Below, piece by piece: positions 44,173-53,012 of a DNA stretch of 64,000 bases. The notes under the pieces were generated by a model that was given only the letters and a program-made list of their open reading frames with translations, was not told where the DNA came from and did not search any database. The position numbers and the translations under genes are program-made. The stretch's first letter is position 1. The number at the start of each line of letters is the position of its first letter. The stretch covers positions 1 to 64,000 of the forward strand of contig NZ_QPQT01000012.1 of NCBI RefSeq assembly GCF_003605125.1, written 5' to 3'. This DNA comes from Shewanella algidipiscicola. Lineage in GTDB: Bacteria > Pseudomonadota > Gammaproteobacteria > Enterobacterales > Shewanellaceae.

Positions 44173-45993
44173 TTATGATGACTCTTCGCTTTCTTGGCTA
44201 AACAGGGCATCGACAAAATCTTTAGCATCGAACGTACGTAAATCGTCGATCTGTTCACCCACACCAATGTGACGGATAGGAATACCAAATTTGTCGGCAA
44301 TAGCGAAAATAACACCACCTTTTGCTGTGCCATCTAGCTTACTAATGGTAATACCCGTGACACCAACGGCTTCTTTAAACAACTGAGCCTGACTGATCGC
44401 ATTTTGGCCCGTGCTAGCATCTAGGGTCAGCATCACCTCATGAGGTGCTGATTCATCTAATTTTTTCATCACCCGCACGACTTTTTTCAGCTCATCCATC
44501 AGGTGGGCTTTATTTTGCAGTCGACCTGCGGTATCGGCAATCAACACGTCGACATTACGGGCGCGAGCCGCCTGTAAGGCATCAAACAATACCGAGGCAC
44601 TATCGGCCCCTGTGTGCTGGGCGATCACCGGAATATTATTACGTTGGCCCCACACTTGCAGTTGCTCAACGGCGGCGGCGCGGAAGGTATCGCCAGCGGC
44701 TAGCATTACCGATTTGCCCTGTTTCTGATATTGTTTTGCCAACTTACCAATAGTGGTGGTTTTACCCACACCATTAACGCCAACCATTAAAATAACAAAC
44801 GGGCCATCGGGGTTTTCTGGCACTAAAGGTACGCTCACAGGTTCGAGCGTTTTCTGCATCTCTTCGCGCATCAACTCATACAGGGCTTCGCCATCTTTAA
44901 GTTGCTTACGGCTCGCTTGCTCGGTGAGGCTAGAGATTAAGCGCGTAGTGGTTTCTACTCCGACATCGGCAATCAATAGCTGCTCTTCAAGCTCTTCAAA
45001 CAACTCGTCATCGATCTTTTTGCCTTTGAACAGGCCGACAAACCCACTACCGATATTTTCACTGGTGCGCTTCAAACCACGCTTAAGGCGGGCAAAAAAG
45101 CCCTCTTTAGTCGGTTTTTGTTGCGGCTCAGGCTGTTGCTCAGAGGCATTATTGGCAAGTTCTGCCTGCTCCGCTGCAATACGCTCGGCTTCGATACGGT
45201 CAAGTTCAGCCTGCTCCGCTGCAATACGCGCAGCTTCGATACGAGCAAGTTCAGCCTGCTCCGCTGCAATACGCTCGGCTTCGATACGCTCAAGTTCTGC
45301 CTGCTCCGCTGCAATACGCGCAGCTTCGATACGGTCAAGTTCTGCCTGCTCCGCTGCAATACGCTCGGCTTCGATACGGTCAAGTTCTGCCTGCTCTGCG
45401 GCAAGGCGCTCGGCTTGGATACGGTCAAGTTCAGCCTGCTCCGCGGCAAGGCGATCGGCCTCTACGCGAGCAAGTTCTGCTTGCTCCGCTGCAATACGCT
45501 CGGCTTGGATACGGTCAAGTTCAGCCTGCTCCGCTGCAAGGCGCTCGGCTTCGATACGCTCAAGTTCTGCCTGCTCCGCTGCAATACGCTCGGCTTCGAT
45601 ACGGTCAAGTTCGGCCTGCTCCGCTGCAATACGCGCAGCTTCGATACGGTCAAGTTCTGCTTGCTCTACTGCAAGGCGCTCGGCCTCTATGCGCGCAAGT
45701 TCTGCCTGCTCCGCTGCAATACGCGCAGCTTCGATACGGTCAAGTTCTGCTTGCTCCGCTGCAAGGCGCTCGGCTTCGATACGGTCAAGTTCAGCCTGCT
45801 CTGCTGCAAAGCGCTCGGCCTCTATGCGAGCAAGTTCTGCCTGCTCTGCTGCAAGACGCTCAAGCTCAGCCTGCTCCGCTTCGGGCGCTGTCGTCTCTGT
45901 TTCAACTTGAGATGTTACTTCTGCTTCGGGTGCCGCGACATCCTCTTTCGATTTGTCTTTACGGAACCAAGAAAAAAAACCTTTTTTTGCCAT
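44173..45993 (-). CDS. ftsY: Signal recognition particle receptor FtsY with expanded repeat domain
   Basis: A 606-residue SRP receptor GTPase, about 110 residues longer than E. coli FtsY. The C-terminal NG domain is normal: Walker A GVNGVGKTTTIGKL, DTAGRLQNK, SKLDGTAKGG. The N-terminal acidic domain is replaced by 15-16 tandem 15-residue repeats of the type AAEQAELDRIEAERL (residues about 48-279), predicted as one long charged helix. FtsY docks ribosome-nascent chain complexes to the membrane. First gene of ftsYEX, divergent from rsmD. Confidence 0.95.
   Translation of the reverse strand: MAKKGFFSWFRKDKSKEDVAAPEAEVTSQVETETTAPEAEQAELERLAAEQAELARIEAERFAAEQAELDRIEAERLAAEQAELDRIEAARIAAEQAELARIEAERLAVEQAELDRIEAARIAAEQAELDRIEAERIAAEQAELERIEAERLAAEQAELDRIQAERIAAEQAELARVEADRLAAEQAELDRIQAERLAAEQAELDRIEAERIAAEQAELDRIEAARIAAEQAELERIEAERIAAEQAELARIEAARIAAEQAELDRIEAERIAAEQAELANNASEQQPEPQQKPTKEGFFARLKRGLKRTSENIGSGFVGLFKGKKIDDELFEELEEQLLIADVGVETTTRLISSLTEQASRKQLKDGEALYELMREEMQKTLEPVSVPLVPENPDGPFVILMVGVNGVGKTTTIGKLAKQYQKQGKSVMLAAGDTFRAAAVEQLQVWGQRNNIPVIAQHTGADSASVLFDALQAARARNVDVLIADTAGRLQNKAHLMDELKKVVRVMKKLDESAPHEVMLTLDASTGQNAISQAQLFKEAVGVTGITISKLDGTAKGGVIFAIADKFGIPIRHIGVGEQIDDLRTFDAKDFVDALFSQESEESS
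45157..45852 (-). repeat. 45-bp tandem repeat array inside ftsY
   Basis: About 15.5 in-frame copies of a 45-bp unit coding for AAEQAEL-(D/A/E)-R-(I/V)-(E/Q)-A-(E/A/D)-R-(I/L/F). Copies differ by a few substitutions each. No stops exist in several frames because of the repeat, which creates spurious long frames on the opposite strand. Confidence 0.95.
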
Positions 45994-46241
45994 GGGTAAT
46001 ACCAGTACTCAACTAACTGCTTTAAAATTCGGTATGAAGTCGTTTTGTGCTCGTTATTATAACCAGATAGCGAGTCCAAATACGCAGCAAAGTGCGGCAT
46101 TTTTAGCTAATGTCGGCGGCTTTTCACCATTTTTAACTGCTTTGCGTTAAAATGGCGACTTCAATTTAGCGTCACAGTCTATCACTTTCTCCGGTGAGGC
46201 CAAATCATCGCTAAAGGTATCCGTAAATTGACAGGTATAAG

Positions 46242-46832
46242 ATGGCTAAAAATAAACCCTTAAGTGGGCAAGTACGCATTATTGCAGGCCAATGGCGCTC
46301 ACGACGTTTACCCATTCATGATCTTGAGGGATTGCGCCCCACGACAGACAGGGTACGAGAAACCTTATTTAACTGGTTATCGGGCGATATTGCTGGCGCT
46401 CGGGTACTCGACTGCTTTGGTGGTAGCGGCGCACTGTGCTTAGAGTCGCTATCGCGTTACGCCGCCTTTGCTAAAGTGTTTGAACTGCAAACGAGTGCCG
46501 CCAAACAATTACAGCAAAATTTGCTGACCCTTAAATGTGATTGCGCCGAAGTCGTGCAGGGCGATACGCTGGCGCTACTACAGCAAACGCCAAGCCAGGG
46601 GTTTGATATTATTTTTATCGATCCGCCATTTCGCAAAGGGTTAGCGCAGCAGGCGATTGCGCTGCTCAGTGAGCACCAATGGCTGAATAATAATGCGCAA
46701 ATTTATGTCGAAACCGAAAGCGAGTTAAGCTCACTCACTGTGCCTAGCGACTGGGTGCAGCTGAAAGAAAAAAAAGCCGGACAAGTGATCTACCGTCTGT
46801 ACCAGTATCAGCCTGAGATGGACGACGCATAA
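46242..46832 (+). CDS. rsmD: 16S rRNA (guanine966-N2)-methyltransferase RsmD
   Basis: A 196-residue methyltransferase with the family opening VRIIAGQWRSRRLPIHDLEGLRPTTDRVRE, SAM motif VLDCFGGSGALCLE and catalytic IDPPF. It methylates G966 of 16S rRNA. Divergent from ftsY as in many gammaproteobacteria. Its stop overlaps the next start as TAATG. Confidence 0.95.
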   Translation: MAKNKPLSGQVRIIAGQWRSRRLPIHDLEGLRPTTDRVRETLFNWLSGDIAGARVLDCFGGSGALCLESLSRYAAFAKVFELQTSAAKQLQQNLLTLKCDCAEVVQGDTLALLQQTPSQGFDIIFIDPPFRKGLAQQAIALLSEHQWLNNNAQIYVETESELSSLTVPSDWVQLKEKKAGQVIYRLYQYQPEMDDA

Positions 46833-47113
46833 TGAAAATCTTGATCTTAGTGGGTAAAGCCATCACTTTATGCGCCTGGTTACTGATGCTGTATAACCTG
46901 TTTATTCCCATCGGTGACGACATAAGTCAACTACTGTCACTGCTGTTACTGCTGACTGTGGTGATGCACTGTGTGCAGTTACTGATTTTTCATCGCCTGT
47001 TTAACCCCTTACTGTCGCTGGGCAAAGCCGACTATGGCGCCGTGTTACTGTTTGGCGTGTTTAGCCTATTAGACTATCGTCAACGCGTGCTGGCCAACAT
47101 GGTTAATCCTTAA
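46832..47113 (+). CDS. DUF1145 family small membrane protein
   Basis: A 93-residue protein with two or three hydrophobic segments, starting in a TAATG overlap with rsmD, so it is translationally coupled. Its position after rsmD and its sequence (AWLLMLYNLFIPI...LIFHRLFNPL) fit the DUF1145 family (YhhL-like), function unknown. Confidence 0.8.
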   Translation: MKILILVGKAITLCAWLLMLYNLFIPIGDDISQLLSLLLLLTVVMHCVQLLIFHRLFNPLLSLGKADYGAVLLFGVFSLLDYRQRVLANMVNP

Positions 47114-47131
47114 GGCTGACCCATTAACGAT

Positions 47132-47160
47132 CAAAAAAAGCACCCAAAGGTGCTTTTTTA
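47132..47160. terminator. Bidirectional terminator between DUF1145 gene and gspN
   Basis: The stem AGCACC/GGTGCT with a CAAA loop is flanked by seven As and six Ts, so it can stop transcription from both sides. It closes the convergent rsmD and gsp operons. Confidence 0.85.
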
Positions 47161-47174
47161 TTGAGCCATGAGCA

Positions 47175-47936
47175 CTAGATCCCTGGGATGCGCCCTTGGA
47201 AGCTAATCGGATAATAACCTTGGCTGTCACGCTTACCTAAGAAACTTAGCGCCTGCTTGAGATCTTCAGGTTGTGCGGGCGTCTCTTTTATCTTGGCGCT
47301 AAGTGCAATCAACTTATTGTCTTTAAGTAACGCATTCCCTGTAAGCCCAAGCGCATTCATGGTCTCATCGGTGGCTAATTGAATATTGCCATCGACACAG
47401 CTTAGGCCCAGCTCAATATTGCCTAGCGGATATTTGCCAAACTGGTTATTCACCTGCAACTGCTGCACAAACAACTTGCCGTTAAGCTGCTCACACCAAG
47501 GTAAGCCTTGCTCCAGCTGCTGCACGATTACACTAAAGTGACCATCCACTTCGGCTCGAAACGGTAGACGCGTCTTGCCAATAAGAAAAGCGCTTGGCGC
47601 TTCAAAACGCAGCCCTTGGGCATTGATCCCAGACATAGACAGAGACACTTGGCCTTTACCGTTAACCGCCGTCGCCCGGCTGCCAATGGCAAAATCGATA
47701 TTGGCCCTGCCCGACAACAGCCCCCACGGGCTCAATTGCCATTGCACCGACTCGAGTTGGCGCTGTTGCAACGCCACTAAATTGGCCTTGCCCGACCAAA
47801 TGGTGCCCGACACCCCACTGACACTGATCCCTTGGGGCAACGGCGCCAGCTGCAAGGCCACACTGGCCGGAAACAGCGCCAGCATAAAGCCACAATATAA
47901 GACCACACCTATGATTACCTTTTTCACTACACTCAC
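47175..47936 (-). CDS. gspN: Type II secretion system protein N
   Basis: A 253-residue protein with one N-terminal membrane segment (KVIIGVVLYCGFMLALFPASVAL) and a periplasmic beta-rich domain (GVSGTIWSGKANLV), the GspN pattern. Starts at GTG with AAGGTG six bases upstream. Last gene of the gspC-N operon; exact role in the T2SS is unsettled. Confidence 0.88.
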   Translation of the reverse strand: MSVVKKVIIGVVLYCGFMLALFPASVALQLAPLPQGISVSGVSGTIWSGKANLVALQQRQLESVQWQLSPWGLLSGRANIDFAIGSRATAVNGKGQVSLSMSGINAQGLRFEAPSAFLIGKTRLPFRAEVDGHFSVIVQQLEQGLPWCEQLNGKLFVQQLQVNNQFGKYPLGNIELGLSCVDGNIQLATDETMNALGLTGNALLKDNKLIALSAKIKETPAQPEDLKQALSFLGKRDSQGYYPISFQGRIPGI

Positions 47937-47957
47937 TACAACACCTTAAAACCTTGT

Positions 47958-48434
47958 TTACTGGGATAATTGGATGCGGCGCACTTTAACCAGACCTGGC
48001 GTATCCGCTTGGGCCAAATCGATGCTGTCCAGTGATAACCCTTGCTGTTGTACCAGATCGCTCAAATAGCTTAGCAAGCTGTTAAATGGCACTTCGTCCA
48101 TCCACACCTGGATTTTTTGCCCTTGTGGTTGCATCCGCGTGATTGCCAAGCCGTAACGTTTGGCGGTCTGAGTCACTGTGGCACTTAAACTACTCGAATA
48201 AGCTTTCTTACCGCCAGCATTCTGTAGTGCCACTATCTTATTGGCAGTCTGTTTTACATAAGTTAACGTGGCTTGCTGAGCTTGTAATGCCCGCTCGGCA
48301 TCCTGCTCAGCCTCACTTATTGGCGTCCAAACTCCCCAATAAAGCACGCCTAGCATCAAGACCACACCACAGGTGGCAACCAACTGCTGCTCACGTAAAA
48401 TTAACCCGTTCCACCACGTTTTAAGGTTCTCCAT
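47958..48434 (-). CDS. gspM: Type II secretion system protein M
   Basis: A 158-residue bitopic inner-membrane protein: cytoplasmic NLKTWWNGLILREQQL, one membrane segment, coiled-coil and a ferredoxin-like periplasmic domain. It pairs with GspL in the inner-membrane platform. One base separates it from gspL. Confidence 0.88.
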   Translation of the reverse strand: MENLKTWWNGLILREQQLVATCGVVLMLGVLYWGVWTPISEAEQDAERALQAQQATLTYVKQTANKIVALQNAGGKKAYSSSLSATVTQTAKRYGLAITRMQPQGQKIQVWMDEVPFNSLLSYLSDLVQQQGLSLDSIDLAQADTPGLVKVRRIQLSQ

Positions 48435-48435
48435 C

Positions 48436-49641
48436 TTACTTACTCCTTAGGGTTAACGTGCTGGTGACTTCATCTTCACCGCTGTTCATCGCACCAGAGT
48501 CGACCTTAAATTGCTTGGCTACTAGGGTTTTAAACTCTTCAATTTGCGCATAACTCTTGGCGGATATTTGCATGCGTAACTCATTGCGACCACTGTCGAA
48601 ACGCAAGCTAGTGGGCTTTAATTGCGGCACTTTTGCAAATGCCGCCGATAGACCATCGAGCATAGTAAAGAAGGCGGTGCCATCTCCCGAACCTTGTAGG
48701 CTACGTAATTTACTGTCCATCTGCGAGCGAATATTAACCACCCGCGAGCTGCCGACCACTTGGTTGAATATCGCGCTACTTTGCGCTTGTAACTGCTCAC
48801 GCTCGACGTTCATCTGATGAATGGAGAGCCCTTTATTCACTAAGGCCAACACTAAGGCGATGACGATCACTATGGCACTATTACGCCACAGCAACAGGTG
48901 TTTACCGTACTCGCGTTTAGGGGTGTAACTGCCTGACAGTAAATTGAGCGGCGCATGTAAAATACCTTTAGCAAGCACTAGCATCGGCAGATCCAGCGGT
49001 TGAGGCTGTACCTGGGCGCCATCGATACTCAGCTCACTATAGCCAGCCACAGTGAGCGGGCTGCTCGCCGTGGTTTCGCCAGCAGCTTTGGCAACAAATT
49101 GAGGCAGCGTGGCATTAAACCAAGTGGCATCCAGACAGGCACCATGACCAGCGCCGGTACGCAGCAGATAATCGGAACCAAATTGCATGGCCGCCCACTG
49201 ACACTCTTGCAGCGGCAAGGCTAAACAATCGGGCACAATTTGGCGCGCTTTAATACCCGCCTCGCTTAACCAAGATAACCAATTTTGCATCTGCTCATGG
49301 GCAACAACCGCAACACTGAGGGACTCGCCATCACGCGGGCCGGTGACAAAATGCAGTTTATCGACATTTTCGGCCAAGTTTTCTTCTAGCATAAAGGGCA
49401 AGGCTTTAATCGCCTGGCGCTGGCCTTTCTCTGGTAAGCGCACCGAGGTGAGCGTGATCGCCGAAGCGGGCACTAAGATATCGACCGGACGGTTACCCGC
49501 TCGTTCAGTTAGGGTCGACAAGGCATGGGCGTCGGGCAAGTCACCCGAGGCGATGATCTCTTGCTCTTGCTCGGACCATACCAGCCAATTACAGCGCTGC
49601 TCTTGGCTTCTTCCTAAGCGGATAAATAATCGTTCACTCAA
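48436..49641 (-). CDS. gspL: Type II secretion system protein L
   Basis: About 401 residues: an actin-like cytoplasmic domain that recruits the ATPase GspE, a membrane segment near residue 250 (LLWRNSAIVIVIALVLALVN) and a periplasmic domain. A TTG at 49641 is taken as start because GGAG lies eight bases upstream and gives the family's opening MSERLFIRLG; another TTG five codons earlier lacks a site. Confidence 0.88.
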   Translation of the reverse strand: MSERLFIRLGRSQEQRCNWLVWSEQEQEIIASGDLPDAHALSTLTERAGNRPVDILVPASAITLTSVRLPEKGQRQAIKALPFMLEENLAENVDKLHFVTGPRDGESLSVAVVAHEQMQNWLSWLSEAGIKARQIVPDCLALPLQECQWAAMQFGSDYLLRTGAGHGACLDATWFNATLPQFVAKAAGETTASSPLTVAGYSELSIDGAQVQPQPLDLPMLVLAKGILHAPLNLLSGSYTPKREYGKHLLLWRNSAIVIVIALVLALVNKGLSIHQMNVEREQLQAQSSAIFNQVVGSSRVVNIRSQMDSKLRSLQGSGDGTAFFTMLDGLSAAFAKVPQLKPTSLRFDSGRNELRMQISAKSYAQIEEFKTLVAKQFKVDSGAMNSGEDEVTSTLTLRSK

Positions 49642-49759
49642 TGTCTTTCTCCACAAGTTTCATTAAGTTGCGCAAAAAATAAACTTGTATTATCTCAATC
49701 GCATTCATTATGGGTATTAGGTTAGTTGACCGCCGAGGGCTTACGCCCCTGCAAGGCTA

Positions 49760-50758
49760 TTATTGTTGACCACCATATTGGCGCGTCAACACAGCTAACT
49801 GATTATTTCCGGCCACTTGCAACACGCTTTCCATACGAAAAGTCGCACTGTCGACTTTGGCGCCAGCTTGCAGTAAAAAATACTGACTCTTTAGGCTAAA
49901 ACTGGACGCTAAGTTCTCTTCACCGCGCAAGCTAGTAATTGAGCTGTTCGCCCAAAAGTCTTCGATACTGTCATAGCCATCACTTGGGCGCTGATTAATA
50001 ATACTTTCGGCCTCACCAACGCTAATTTTATTGTCGAACATGCCCGCTAATAACGCCGCATGCTCCAGCTCAATGGTATTAACATTCAATACCTGTCTAT
50101 CGTAACCCGGGATAGCACACACATAGGGTGCCAGCTTAAGGTACACCTCTTGACTCACCCCTATGACCGCGCGTAGTTCGCTGCGATGACTCATCAAGGT
50201 ATTCGCAGCGCGGTAAGGCACGGTGCGCGCTTCATAATCGGCATCTTCGGCGCCAAATGGACTGGCGACGCTATCCTCGTCAATATAATCTTTCACCGTA
50301 TGCGCCAAGCGCTCGGCGGCAAAATCATCCATGCCTAAGGCTACTAATAATCCTTTAAACTGCTGGGCGGGCAATGGCAATTTGGGTTGACCATTCTCAA
50401 CTTCTTTAGTCTGCATCGATAACGCATTGACGTTAAAACAGGCCTGCATATCGCTAATACGCCCGGCGATCTCTCCTTGCTCCACTGGCAATACCACATC
50501 TGCTTGCGCCCAATACTGCTGCCTGTGGATCTTGCCTTCGTCGGCATCGTCTAAATCTTGTTTTAGCACCTTTTTGGCTAACTCTTCGGCCGAAAGTGCG
50601 TACCAATAAGCCTGATCATATTGGGCTAAATTTATGGTACGCCGCACCATTATCTGGCTACGGCCATTAATATTGGTGGCGATAATGGCGATCATCGCCA
50701 CAATCAACAACACCACGATCAGGGCAACTCCGCGCTGTTTTTGCGCCAGTCTATTCAC
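49760..50758 (-). CDS. gspK: Type II secretion system minor pseudopilin K
   Basis: A 332-residue protein with a prepilin-type N-terminus (QKQRGVALIVVLLIVAMIAIIATNI) and the large GspK globular domain (CFNVNAL...DYIDEDS...YRAANTLMSHRSEL). It caps the pseudopilus with GspI and GspJ. GTG start with GAGGG upstream; two bases after gspJ. Confidence 0.9.
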   Translation of the reverse strand: MNRLAQKQRGVALIVVLLIVAMIAIIATNINGRSQIMVRRTINLAQYDQAYWYALSAEELAKKVLKQDLDDADEGKIHRQQYWAQADVVLPVEQGEIAGRISDMQACFNVNALSMQTKEVENGQPKLPLPAQQFKGLLVALGMDDFAAERLAHTVKDYIDEDSVASPFGAEDADYEARTVPYRAANTLMSHRSELRAVIGVSQEVYLKLAPYVCAIPGYDRQVLNVNTIELEHAALLAGMFDNKISVGEAESIINQRPSDGYDSIEDFWANSSITSLRGEENLASSFSLKSQYFLLQAGAKVDSATFRMESVLQVAGNNQLAVLTRQYGGQQ

Positions 50759-50760
50759 CC

Positions 50761-51498
50761 TTACAGCCCTCGATTCGGATCGTTATTATTATCATTTTCA
50801 TCGGCATTATTGTCGTTATCGTTGGCGCCGTTATCGTTACCCTTATTACTGTCGTTATCGTCAGCATCATTACTATTGCTGAGCTGCGCGCCTAGCGGCA
50901 GTAAAAACTTACGCTGTATTTTACCCAGCCCCTCCACTTCAACTTCCATGGCGATGGCCTTGGGCAGAGACGTGGCATCAATTTTTCGCTGCCAACTGTC
51001 TCCGACAAAGAAGGAGTATTCCACCGATAACACCTTGTCCATCACTAAAGTTTTAATGGGCTCTGCGCCAAATTCAGGCTCTGGATAGGGGAAATACCAG
51101 CGCTCTAGTTGATTGTCTTGTACCACATAAGCCACCGACTGTAGGCTACCTCTGGGTAACAGGCCATCTGGGTTGAGCCAACCGATGCGATAAAACACTA
51201 TCGCTTCTGACTCTGAGTCAAATAAGTCGCTGCCAGTTTGTATCACAGTGCTACCCCGTCCGCCTTCGAGCAACCTTGGGGTGCGTGCCACTATCTGGCC
51301 AAAATCACGCTCGAGAGCGCCAAATCCTTGCTGTAAGGATTTCAACTTAGTGGCAAACTCCTCGGTGGCAATATCATTTTTCATCACGGTATTAAGCACA
51401 GAGTTAGCCGCCAAGCCCAACATGGCAAAAATGCCTATGGCTACCAGCATCTCTAACAGGGTAAAACCCTGAGTGAATTTATGATGCTTTAAGGACAT
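50761..51498 (-). CDS. gspJ: Type II secretion system minor pseudopilin J with Asn/Asp-rich tail
   Basis: A 245-residue protein with prepilin motif TQGFTLLEMLVAIGIFAML and the GspJ core (VARTPRLLEGGRGS...VVQDNQLERWYFPYPE). The usual GspJ ends near QRKFLLPLGA; here about 40 further residues follow, almost all Asn, Asp, Gly, Ala or Glu (NDNGANDNDNNADEND-like). The tail is coded by a GATAAC-type simple repeat. Overlaps gspI by 20 bp. Confidence 0.9.
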   Translation of the reverse strand: MSLKHHKFTQGFTLLEMLVAIGIFAMLGLAANSVLNTVMKNDIATEEFATKLKSLQQGFGALERDFGQIVARTPRLLEGGRGSTVIQTGSDLFDSESEAIVFYRIGWLNPDGLLPRGSLQSVAYVVQDNQLERWYFPYPEPEFGAEPIKTLVMDKVLSVEYSFFVGDSWQRKIDATSLPKAIAMEVEVEGLGKIQRKFLLPLGAQLSNSNDADDNDSNKGNDNGANDNDNNADENDNNNDPNRGL

Positions 51499-51850
51499 AA
51501 CTGCTCACCTGGGCGATGGTGCGAGTGTAGCGCTCATCGTCACTGACACTGATGCGGATCAGTCGAAAGTTATCATCGGTGGTTTTAACCACCTCTTTGC
51601 GCCAATACCAGGTCTTGTCGGCCAGTTCGACTTGGCCCTCTTTTTTGCCTAAATCGGTGGCGCCGGCCACTAGTCTGGCGTCGACCATCTGGTTGCTCGC
51701 GACCCACTGCGCCAGAGTACGTTCTTCTAAAATGGGCATGTTGGCGATCTGCTCGCCTAGGCTCTTGGTGATCGACACCGCAGCAACGGCAAACACCGCC
51801 AAGGCCACAATCACCTCTAGCAATGTCATCCCTTGCTGATTAATTCTCAT
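51479..51850 (-). CDS. gspI: Type II secretion system minor pseudopilin I
   Basis: A 123-residue minor pseudopilin with prepilin motif NQQGMTLLEVIVALAVFAVAAVSI and the short GspI body (TLAQWVASNQMVDARL). It pairs with GspJ and GspK at the pseudopilus tip. It ends inside gspJ. Confidence 0.92.
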   Translation of the reverse strand: MRINQQGMTLLEVIVALAVFAVAAVSITKSLGEQIANMPILEERTLAQWVASNQMVDARLVAGATDLGKKEGQVELADKTWYWRKEVVKTTDDNFRLIRISVSDDERYTRTIAQVSSYVLKAS

Positions 51851-51912
51851 GCTTGTACCCAGCAGTGCGCGTTAAATGACAAGATAGCAATATTGAGCGC
51901 AAAGTGGGGCAA

Positions 51913-52494
51913 TCAATTATCGAGTTCATTGTTTCTTCCCAAGCTTAATCGCCCTAATGCATCGCCCACAACCACAGTTTCTAACTCATTTCCCATGGCA
52001 TCTTTACTGATAAACGCCAACTCGAAGGCGCTCATTTCACCACTGGGGAACAGCATCACCTGCGGCTCTGGATGCTTTTTTTTATCCTCGGCGGAAGGCT
52101 CAATAAGCGGCTCATCGAACCATGAGTCCTGCTCTTCATCTTCTTGAGACAGGGGTAAACCATCGAGTATCAGGTCAAGCTGTATCCCCTGTTGCATCTC
52201 GCGCGCCGCCAGCAAGCGGTCTTGCTGTAGCGGATGCCACTTACCCTCGTCATAAACCACAAACTCATAACGGTCTTTTTCGATAACGATACCGATAAAA
52301 TGACCACTAAGCACCGTTTCATCGAGCACTAACTCGGTTGACGCCATAAATTGCCGCGCCACTCGATCGAGCGCCTGCTGCTGGTCGGTGCCGCCCATGG
52401 TTAAGGTCACTGCGGAGGCCGCGAGCCCCATCAGTAACACCACCAGCAACACTTCCATCAGGGTGAACCCGCGTTGGCGCAAGAGGCTCATCAC
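51913..52494 (-). CDS. gspH: Type II secretion system minor pseudopilin H
   Basis: A 193-residue pseudopilin with motif RQRGFTLMEVLLVVLLMGLAAS. The globular part matches GspH in layout (LDRVARQFMASTELVLDE...FVVYDEGKWHPLQ). 12 bp after gspG. Confidence 0.9.
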   Translation of the reverse strand: MMSLLRQRGFTLMEVLLVVLLMGLAASAVTLTMGGTDQQQALDRVARQFMASTELVLDETVLSGHFIGIVIEKDRYEFVVYDEGKWHPLQQDRLLAAREMQQGIQLDLILDGLPLSQEDEEQDSWFDEPLIEPSAEDKKKHPEPQVMLFPSGEMSAFELAFISKDAMGNELETVVVGDALGRLSLGRNNELDN

Positions 52495-52506
52495 TCTTCG
52501 CTCGGC

Positions 52507-52941
52507 TTATTGGAAATCTTGTAGATTCCAGCTACCGACATCATCTTCGGTCCCTGGTTGTCCATCTGGGCCGGCACTGAAGATATCGATTTTGCCTTGT
52601 TCACCCGGGCTCAATAACAGGTATTCATTGCGCCATGGATCTTGTGGCAAACGCTTAACATAACCCCCTTCACGGTAATTGCGTGGCTCTGGCGAAATGG
52701 TTGGCTTTTGGATTAAGGCTTCTAATCCCTGCTCTGTTGTGGGGTAGATGCTGTTATCCAAACGGTACATATCCAGTGCATTTTCCAGCGCCACAATATC
52801 CGAAACCGCTTTTTGCAGATCGGCCTTATCTTTGTTACCCATTAAGTTAGGTACCACCATAGAGGCAAGGATCCCCAAAATTACGATAACCACCATCACT
52901 TCGAGTAGGGTAAAGCCTTTGTGCTTGTTTCTTACTTGCAT
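52507..52941 (-). CDS. gspG: Type II secretion system major pseudopilin G
   Basis: A 144-residue major pseudopilin with motif HKGFTLLEVMVVIVILGILAS and the GspG calcium-site region (YRLDNSIYPTTEQGLEAL...DPWRNEYLLLSPGEQG and GTEDDVGSW). It builds the periplasmic pseudopilus that pushes cargo through GspD. Confidence 0.95.
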   Translation of the reverse strand: MQVRNKHKGFTLLEVMVVIVILGILASMVVPNLMGNKDKADLQKAVSDIVALENALDMYRLDNSIYPTTEQGLEALIQKPTISPEPRNYREGGYVKRLPQDPWRNEYLLLSPGEQGKIDIFSAGPDGQPGTEDDVGSWNLQDFQ

Positions 52942-53012
52942 TAATAGATCCTCTATAAAAAATGCCTAACAGTAAAAGGTTAGGCTGTCGCGCTAGGGAG
53001 ATGCTTGGGGCA

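Noticed and set aside
45157-45852. CRISPR array
   Set aside because: The units are contiguous, in frame and coding, with no unique spacers and no cas genes.
44753-45999. Long plus-strand frames of 385 and 293 residues opposite ftsY
   Set aside because: They exist because the 45-bp repeat has no stops in several frames; the products are Ser/Ala/Cys or Leu/Phe-rich repeats, while the minus-strand frame is a conserved SRP receptor.
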